Shown here piece after piece: positions 59,224 through 64,000 of a stretch of 64,000 bases of DNA (positions within the stretch are counted from its first letter, which is position 1; the number at the start of each line of letters is the position of its first letter). The notes under the pieces were generated by a model, which had not been told where the DNA came from, ran no database searches, and saw only the letters and a list, made by a program, of their open reading frames with translations. Location: contig JBBRQD010000019.1 in the NCBI GenBank assembly GCA_038227045.1, positions 5,516 to 69,515 of the forward strand, written 5' to 3'. This DNA is from JANXLS01 sp038227045. GTDB taxonomy: Bacteria > Planctomycetota > SZUA-567 > H5-PLA8. The position numbers were made by a program, and so were the translations under genes.

Positions 59224-60312
59224 GTGGCTGAAATAATTTCCGAAACAATCGACGACGCCATTCCGCCGACAGTCCCGCCGCCCAAATCCCGCATTCGCAT
59301 TGTACTCGGATGGATACTTAAGATCACTTTTCTGGCCGGCATCTTCGCTTATCTTTTTAAGACGGGCCGCTTGAAACCCAATGATCTACGTGACCTCGCG
59401 CAACGCTGGGATCTGGCGTTGATGGCGATTTCGCTGGCGATTCCCGCGCTGCTGGTGTGTTCGCTGCGCTACAAATTGCTGCTTCGCGCGCTGAACGTGA
59501 ATGCGCGGTACGGCGACATCGTGGCGCTGTCGATGATCGGGATGCTCTTCGATCTCGTCTCGCCCGTGTCGAATGGCGGCGACCTGGTCAAAGCGGTCTA
59601 CATCAGCAAAGCCACTCGCGTCCCTGGCGAAAAGAGCAGATTCGGCATCATTCTGTTCAGCGTTCTACTGGATCGGATCATCGGGTTATTCGCGCTGTTC
59701 ACGTTCGCCTTGATCGTCTGCATTGTGGCCTGGCCGCAGATTCGCGAGCAAGTGGAACTTCGGCGCACCGCGGAGATCGTCAGCCTGGTCTGCGTCGGCG
59801 GATTGCTTGGATTTTTCGTGCTGGTTTCGGAGAAGCTGGAGAACAGCGCGCTGCGCAAACGATTGATGCATATCATCCCCTTCCATCAAAAAATCGAAGC
59901 GCTCTACGCCGGTTTCGCGGGCTTGCGCCATCACAAGCGCAATCTGCTTGCGATGCTGGGGCTGTCGATTTTCAACCACGCGTGCAGTTGCACGGCGATC
60001 CTCGTGCTCGCACACGGAATCACGTTCACTTCGTCCGTCACAGGCCTCCCGGCCCCATTGGAATTGATACCGTGTCTGACGATTCTTCCGCTGGGGCTGT
60101 TCGCGACGACGTTTGGTCCGGCTGGCGGTTTGGGCGGTGGAAATGCCGCCTTTGAATTTCTATTCAGCACCATATTGGGCCTGGCTGGCGGCGCGAAATT
60201 GGTGCTGGCATTTCAAATCTGCGGCATCCTCTTCCGACTGACCGGAGTGCCGGTTGTGTTTTTTTACAAGCACAAAGGGACGAACCTAGAAACGTCTCCG
60301 AACGTAGCTTAA
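59224..60312 (+). CDS. UPF0104/LPG-synthase-TM-type flippase-like membrane protein
   Basis: The protein is about 362 residues with seven or eight helices. Family features are FDLVSPVSNGGDLVKAVYIS (the SPxNxGGD-type loop), VLLDRIIGLFALFTFALIVC and GPAGGLGGGNAAFEFLFSTI. They match the membrane half shared by MprF and AglD-like proteins, which move lipids across the bilayer. The start is uncertain. The open frame begins with TTG 59179, and GTG 59212 and GTG 59224 are better candidates. It is divergent from the sigma operon. Confidence 0.85.
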   Translation: MAEIISETIDDAIPPTVPPPKSRIRIVLGWILKITFLAGIFAYLFKTGRLKPNDLRDLAQRWDLALMAISLAIPALLVCSLRYKLLLRALNVNARYGDIVALSMIGMLFDLVSPVSNGGDLVKAVYISKATRVPGEKSRFGIILFSVLLDRIIGLFALFTFALIVCIVAWPQIREQVELRRTAEIVSLVCVGGLLGFFVLVSEKLENSALRKRLMHIIPFHQKIEALYAGFAGLRHHKRNLLAMLGLSIFNHACSCTAILVLAHGITFTSSVTGLPAPLELIPCLTILPLGLFATTFGPAGGLGGGNAAFEFLFSTILGLAGGAKLVLAFQICGILFRLTGVPVVFFYKHKGTNLETSPNVA

Positions 60313-60334
60313 GGCGAGTGCTTAGGGGTTAAGG

Positions 60335-61429
60335 ATGAACAATGTTGTGCTCACTCCGGGCCGCCGACTCTTGCTGATCGGTCTTGCCGCGCTGGGACTT
60401 TCCGCGTTTGTCCAGAACCATGTTGAGAAGCGGCGCGTCGAGGCGAATCTTGTTTGGACCGATCCTGAAAACAAGCAGACACTTGAAGCCGGCTTCATGG
60501 CGCTCGGCGGATTTCGCGGCATTCTGGCCGACGTGCTGTGGGTTCGGGCGATTGCGCAGCAGGAGGCGGGGCGGTATTACGAACTCAAGCTGATCTGCGA
60601 CATGATCCAGAAACTGCAGCCGACGTTCACGAATATTCACGCCTTTCAGGCGCGCAACATGACCTACAATCTCCCGGCAAAATCGGAAACGTGCGAAGAC
60701 AAATGGTATTGGATTCGATCCGGCATCGAAGTGCTTGAACGCGGACTGGCGCGCAACAAGCACAATTACGCGCTCTGGCACGAACTCGCGTTCACGTACA
60801 TGGACCGGATGGGGGAAAAACTTCTCGACAAAAGTACCGGGCAGGATTGCACGCCGCTTATCCTGAGCGAATTGCCGGCGCTCGACGATTTGACTGAAAC
60901 TCAACGCGAAAAAGTGTTTTCGCATTCGGAATTGTGGAAAGACAGTCCTCGCAAGCCTCCTGAGAAGAACGAGCATTTCCGCTATGCCGCGTATTATTTT
61001 TACCGCTCGCTCGAAACGAAGAACAATCCCAGTCCGCTGATCGACGAGCGCAACTTCGGCAACTGCCTCGACAGACTCGGTTACTACCGGTCGAAAATGG
61101 ACGTGCCGCCGGAACAGCGCAAGTGGAACGATTGGGGCACGGAGGAATGGTGGGTCGACGTGCTGCGCCGCAACGTCGCGCGCGGCGTGCCCAACGAACG
61201 GACGATTCCAGACCATTTGCGCTTCACAATGATCGCGGAGATCGGCTTGTGCGACACGAAAATCATCGCGGCCCTCGCGGCGAACCGGCCGGACGACGCG
61301 GCGAAATTCAAGGCGGAAATGGCAGACGATTACGCGCGTTTCAAAACGTATTTTCCGCAGGGTATGGAGACGTTGGAAGCGTTGATTAAGATTTATCGCG
61401 ACGCGCGGCGAAAACAGGCTGGACATTGA
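60335..61429 (+). CDS. Conserved hypothetical with N-terminal membrane helix, PVC-type
   Basis: The protein has 364 residues starting 3 nt after GTTAAGG. An N-terminal helix (RLLLIGLAALGLSAFVQ) is followed by GFMALGGFRGILADVLWVRA, a segment I recall from conserved proteins in PVC genomes. Helical, TPR-like repeats follow (KLICDMIQKLQPTFTNIHAF, NKHNYALWHELAFTYMDRMG). The protein is probably anchored in the inner membrane with a large periplasmic part. It starts 22 bp after the flippase-like gene, implying an operon. Function is unknown. Confidence 0.75.
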   Translation: MNNVVLTPGRRLLLIGLAALGLSAFVQNHVEKRRVEANLVWTDPENKQTLEAGFMALGGFRGILADVLWVRAIAQQEAGRYYELKLICDMIQKLQPTFTNIHAFQARNMTYNLPAKSETCEDKWYWIRSGIEVLERGLARNKHNYALWHELAFTYMDRMGEKLLDKSTGQDCTPLILSELPALDDLTETQREKVFSHSELWKDSPRKPPEKNEHFRYAAYYFYRSLETKNNPSPLIDERNFGNCLDRLGYYRSKMDVPPEQRKWNDWGTEEWWVDVLRRNVARGVPNERTIPDHLRFTMIAEIGLCDTKIIAALAANRPDDAAKFKAEMADDYARFKTYFPQGMETLEALIKIYRDARRKQAGH

Positions 61430-61723
61430 CGTAGTCGCGCGAGTGGATTTGATACATTTTGAAAATGTTTGTCATTTTCGGTGATTTTAGAGACCTCTGT
61501 GTCAAAAGTCGGAAATTCATCCGTTGTATATATGACAGACTTTCGTCGTGCGGTTTCGGACGTGTTTGGCCAATGCGTCCTCAACAACACCGCACTACCC
61601 CACAATACCCGCTCCACCGAGGGCGGTTGACAAACACGATTCCGAGCCGCACGGCGATTGATTTTAAGTCTTTTAGGAGGCTTGAACGTTGGCGGAATTC
61701 TGTGCGGACATTCTCCGCGCGAT
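61430..61723. other. Intergenic region between convergent genes
   Basis: This is about 294 bp. I see only a small perfect palindrome (ACATTTTGAAAATGT, near 61454-61468), which may help terminate the upstream gene. No RNA gene or short ORF could be supported. Confidence 0.5.
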
Positions 61724-63727
61724 TTATTGCGCCCGCATCAACGGAAACAAAATCACGTCGCGAATCGAATCGACGCCTGCCAGCAGCATCACCACGCGAT
61801 CCACGCCGATACCCAAACCGCCCGCCGGGGGCATGGCGTGTTCCAGCGCGCAAACGAAGTCCTCGTCCACTGCCATGCTGGGATCGTACAATTTGTCGAT
61901 CTGTTCCAGATGGAACGCCACGCGTTTTTCCACCAGCGTTTTCGTGTGCAGAAATGCGCGGATGTCTTTGACGATCGACGCTGCGTCCGGATCACTTTCA
62001 GAATACCAAGCCTGATTTTGAAGAATGCGATTGCACAGAGCCGTCGAGCGTTCCAAAAGCGGACAGTTGTGGATCGCGTCGGCGTTGAATTCGTTGAGAA
62101 ACTTGAGCCACGATACGCGCAATTGAGCCAGCAGGCGATTGCGCTGTTCCAGCGGATCGTTCAACTCCGTGTACGCGTTCGCAATCTCCATCCCCGCCGC
62201 GAACGCCTCGAACCGGTCTGAAAGCGCCGGGTTCGTCGGCAGCGCGCGGCACAATGGCGCCATGTCCTTCGGCTGATTCGTTACGAAGCACGCGTCCTGC
62301 AAATGCGGCTCGCAATAGTGGCTGAAGACGCCGTCGATTTTATCGACGTGTGTCATCCCTTCGGGATTGACTTTGATTTCGCGCAGTTTTGCATCCAGTC
62401 CCGGAATGTCGTCGTAGTTGACGCCCGCGTGCTTCTTCAAAAGCTCGCAATATTCCAGGCGCGGCCATGGCGCTTTGAATTTGATCGGGTTGCCGCGCCA
62501 CGTCACGGTCGTCGCGCCCGTTAGCGTTTGCGCGAGATGGCTGACGGCGTTTTCGGTCAGCGCCATCATGTCGCGCAAGTCGCCGTAGGCTTGATACAGT
62601 TCGACCGTCGTGAATTCCGGATTGTGGCGTGCGTCAATGCCTTCGTTGCGGAAGATGCGGCCGAGTTCGTAGACTTTTTCGAGGCCGCCGACGAGCAGTT
62701 TTTTGAGCGGAATTTCGGTGGCGATGCGCAGGTACATTTTCATGTCGAGCGCGTTAAGCTTCGTTTCGAACGGGCGCGCCGCCGCGCCGCCGGGGATCGT
62801 TTGCAGCGTCGGTGTTTCCATTTCGAGGAAGCCCTGATCGTCGAGGAAGCGGCGCAGGCCCGCGACGGCTTTCGCGCGCAGGATGAACGTCTTGCGCGAT
62901 TCGGGCGTGGCGATCAGATCGAGGTAGCGCTGGCGGTAACGGATCTCCTTGTCGTGCAGGCCGTGGTGTTTGTCCGGCGGCGGCGCGATGCATTTCGACA
63001 GAATGCGGATGCTCGTCGCCCACACGGTCGGCTCGCCTTTTTGCGTGAATGCGAGTTTGCCGCAGACGCCGACGATGTCCCACAGATCGAGCGTGTCGCG
63101 CAGCAGCGCGAGCGCGTCTTCGTTGAGCAGCGCGTTCCACAGCGCGACCTGGATCGTGCCGGCCTGGTCCTGCGCGGTGAGGAAAATCAGTTTTTTCGAC
63201 TGGTCGCGTCGGAGCGTGACGCGCGCGGCGAGGTAAACTTCCTCGGTGGTGTTCTGCGGATCGGTGTGCTGAGCCGGGTCGAGAGCGTCGAATTTTTTGC
63301 GGATGTCTTCGATCGCCGTCAATGCCTTGCCGCTGCCGGCGGGCGGATACTTCTCGCCCCACGCTGAGCCGAGGCCGAGCGCCTGCTGGCGTTTTTCGTA
63401 GATATCGAGTTTGTCTTTACGCTCCTGTTTGAGCGCATCGAAACTGCTAGTGCCGCCGGCCGCGTGCGTGGCCGACGCGGATTCGACGCGCGCTTTCGCT
63501 GCGTCGAAGAGCGCCTGGATTTCGACGCCGGCCTCGTTGGCGCGCTTGCCGACGGCGGGCTTTTGTTCTTTCGGAACTTCGCCCATGCGCCCGAGCGACT
63601 GTTTCAAGCGCCCGCGCGTGCCGAGAAAATCGATGCGTGCGGCTTCGAGAGACGCGGCATCCTGCGCCGCTTCAAAAGCCGTTTTCGCGTCCAAGACCAA
63701 TGCGGTCAAATCGTCGAGCAAAGCCAT
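61724..63727 (-). CDS. lysS: Lysyl-tRNA synthetase (class II) with PheS-like N-terminal coiled-coil domain
   Basis: The protein is 667 residues from ATG 63727, 8 nt after AAGGAG; class II LysRS usually has about 500. Residues about 2-92 match the tRNA-binding N-terminal coiled coil of PheS (IDFLGTRGRLKQSLGRMGEV, PKEQKPAVGKRANEAGVEIQ). A linker follows, then a LysRS N-terminal region with an OB fold (GTIQVALWNALLNEDALALL). The class II core has motif 2 (GRIFRNEGIDARHNPEFTTV) and motif 3 (GLGIGVDRVVMLLAG). YRQRYLDLIATPESR and the terminal segment RDVILFPLM are typical of LysS. It charges tRNA-Lys. The extra domain is probably an additional tRNA-binding arm. Confidence 0.93.
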   Translation of the reverse strand: MALLDDLTALVLDAKTAFEAAQDAASLEAARIDFLGTRGRLKQSLGRMGEVPKEQKPAVGKRANEAGVEIQALFDAAKARVESASATHAAGGTSSFDALKQERKDKLDIYEKRQQALGLGSAWGEKYPPAGSGKALTAIEDIRKKFDALDPAQHTDPQNTTEEVYLAARVTLRRDQSKKLIFLTAQDQAGTIQVALWNALLNEDALALLRDTLDLWDIVGVCGKLAFTQKGEPTVWATSIRILSKCIAPPPDKHHGLHDKEIRYRQRYLDLIATPESRKTFILRAKAVAGLRRFLDDQGFLEMETPTLQTIPGGAAARPFETKLNALDMKMYLRIATEIPLKKLLVGGLEKVYELGRIFRNEGIDARHNPEFTTVELYQAYGDLRDMMALTENAVSHLAQTLTGATTVTWRGNPIKFKAPWPRLEYCELLKKHAGVNYDDIPGLDAKLREIKVNPEGMTHVDKIDGVFSHYCEPHLQDACFVTNQPKDMAPLCRALPTNPALSDRFEAFAAGMEIANAYTELNDPLEQRNRLLAQLRVSWLKFLNEFNADAIHNCPLLERSTALCNRILQNQAWYSESDPDAASIVKDIRAFLHTKTLVEKRVAFHLEQIDKLYDPSMAVDEDFVCALEHAMPPAGGLGIGVDRVVMLLAGVDSIRDVILFPLMRAQ

Positions 63728-63943
63728 TCCAAACACTCCTTGCGCTGTCCACGGCCATGTGTGGCCGTCTGAAAACGAAGGGCTAAGAGTAGGGCAAAAA
63801 TGCGGCGCGTCAATATAAAGGGGCGGGAAGAATTTGCTTCACTCGGCTGAAATTCCAGATAAACTAAACCCAATCTAAACTGAAAACACTATTTTTCGAT
63901 GCCAAGGGTGTCGATTCTATATCGGGGGGCAGGAGTTGTCGCT

Positions 63944-64000
63944 ATGCTCAAGCCCGATTTGGCGAAGTGGAATCAGACACTCGACGACCTTTTTACGCTG
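63944..64000 (+). CDS. Start of a gene cut by the window edge
   Basis: ATG 63944 is 8 nt after AGGAG and gives 19 open codons to the edge (MLKPDLAKWNQTLDDLFTL). That is too short for a family call. It is divergent from lysS across about 215 bp. Confidence 0.55.
   Translation, partial: MLKPDLAKWNQTLDDLFTL

Noticed and set aside
60329..61426. Minus-strand ORF of 365 codons
   Set aside because: It is the exact antisense of the conserved hypothetical at 60335-61429, whose plus-strand frame has a Shine-Dalgarno site, a membrane helix and a recognisable segment. The antisense reading is a codon-bias shadow.
63737..63943. Possible T-box or other aminoacyl-tRNA-synthetase leader upstream of lysS
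   Set aside because: I looked for a T-box core and an antiterminator and saw neither. Only ordinary A/T-rich spacer and a small GGCCATGTGTGGCC palindrome are present.

Overview
The window reads as chromosomal DNA of a PVC-superphylum bacterium, most likely Planctomycetota or a neighbouring uncultivated phylum. The main evidence is a secreted ThuA / membrane-bound-dehydrogenase / HEAT / cytochrome c protein of the type known from Pirellula and Verrucomicrobium (46423-50886). A DUF1800-DUF1501 pair with a Tat signal, a SWIB-domain protein, an ECF sigma factor with a transmembrane C-terminal half, and a small membrane protein opening 'FQFHLSTA' fit the same group. Base composition is moderately G+C-rich, apart from visibly A/T-richer patches at about 5.2-7.8 kb and around 34.5 kb. 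Phylum assignment is inference. I recognised no rRNA, tRNA, CRISPR array, prophage or transposase gene.

Layout. 1-2669: a secreted GH51/GH39-like glycosidase running off the left edge. 2.9-5.2 kb: an Lgt-family protein, an FHA-GAF protein and an orphan antitoxin. 5.3-7.0 kb: three overlapping genes of unknown function (a TIGR04255-family protein and two small proteins). 7.8-11.6 kb: an S41 protease tightly followed by thiO, then small membrane and secreted proteins. 11.8-16.2 kb: DUF1501/DUF1800, a tiny lipoprotein and a spermidine-synthase-like enzyme. 16.4-24.2 kb: a tandem-repeat membrane protein, a secreted metallo-beta-lactamase-fold protein, rmuC and a large secreted subtilase. 24.4-27.4 kb: FHA protein, nucleotidyltransferase and scpA. 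27.4-29.8 kb: a HEAT protein coupled to a small gene, then a papain-like protease ending in about 100 acidic residues. 30.0-34.9 kb: a decayed glycosyltransferase, two tandem peroxiredoxins, DUF2752, SWIB, PDZ and small membrane proteins. 34.9-40.2 kb: a nitrate-reductase-like molybdoenzyme with a DmsBC fusion, then dprA. 40.4-46.2 kb: a LysR regulator divergent from an RND pump and its adaptor. 46.4-54.9 kb: the ThuA/cytochrome protein with a Gfo/Idh oxidoreductase, pyk and two Spy-like secreted paralogues. 55-61.4 kb: a radical SAM protein, an ECF sigma/secreted-protein operon, a flippase-like membrane protein and a conserved hypothetical. 61.7-63.7 kb: lysS carrying a PheS-type N-terminal domain. 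A new gene starts at 63944.

Most genes are single or in pairs. The clearest functional units are the RND pump with its regulator, the molybdoenzyme with its membrane partner, the sigma factor with two downstream secreted proteins, and the ThuA/cytochrome-Gfo/Idh pair. The most unusual items are the PheS-N/LysRS fusion, a C-terminal module shared by the glycosidase and the subtilase, the three-gene unknown cassette, and the poly-acidic protease tail. Intergenic regions carry many different hairpin repeats. One 25-bp-arm family occurs twice and supplies the stop codon of scpA.
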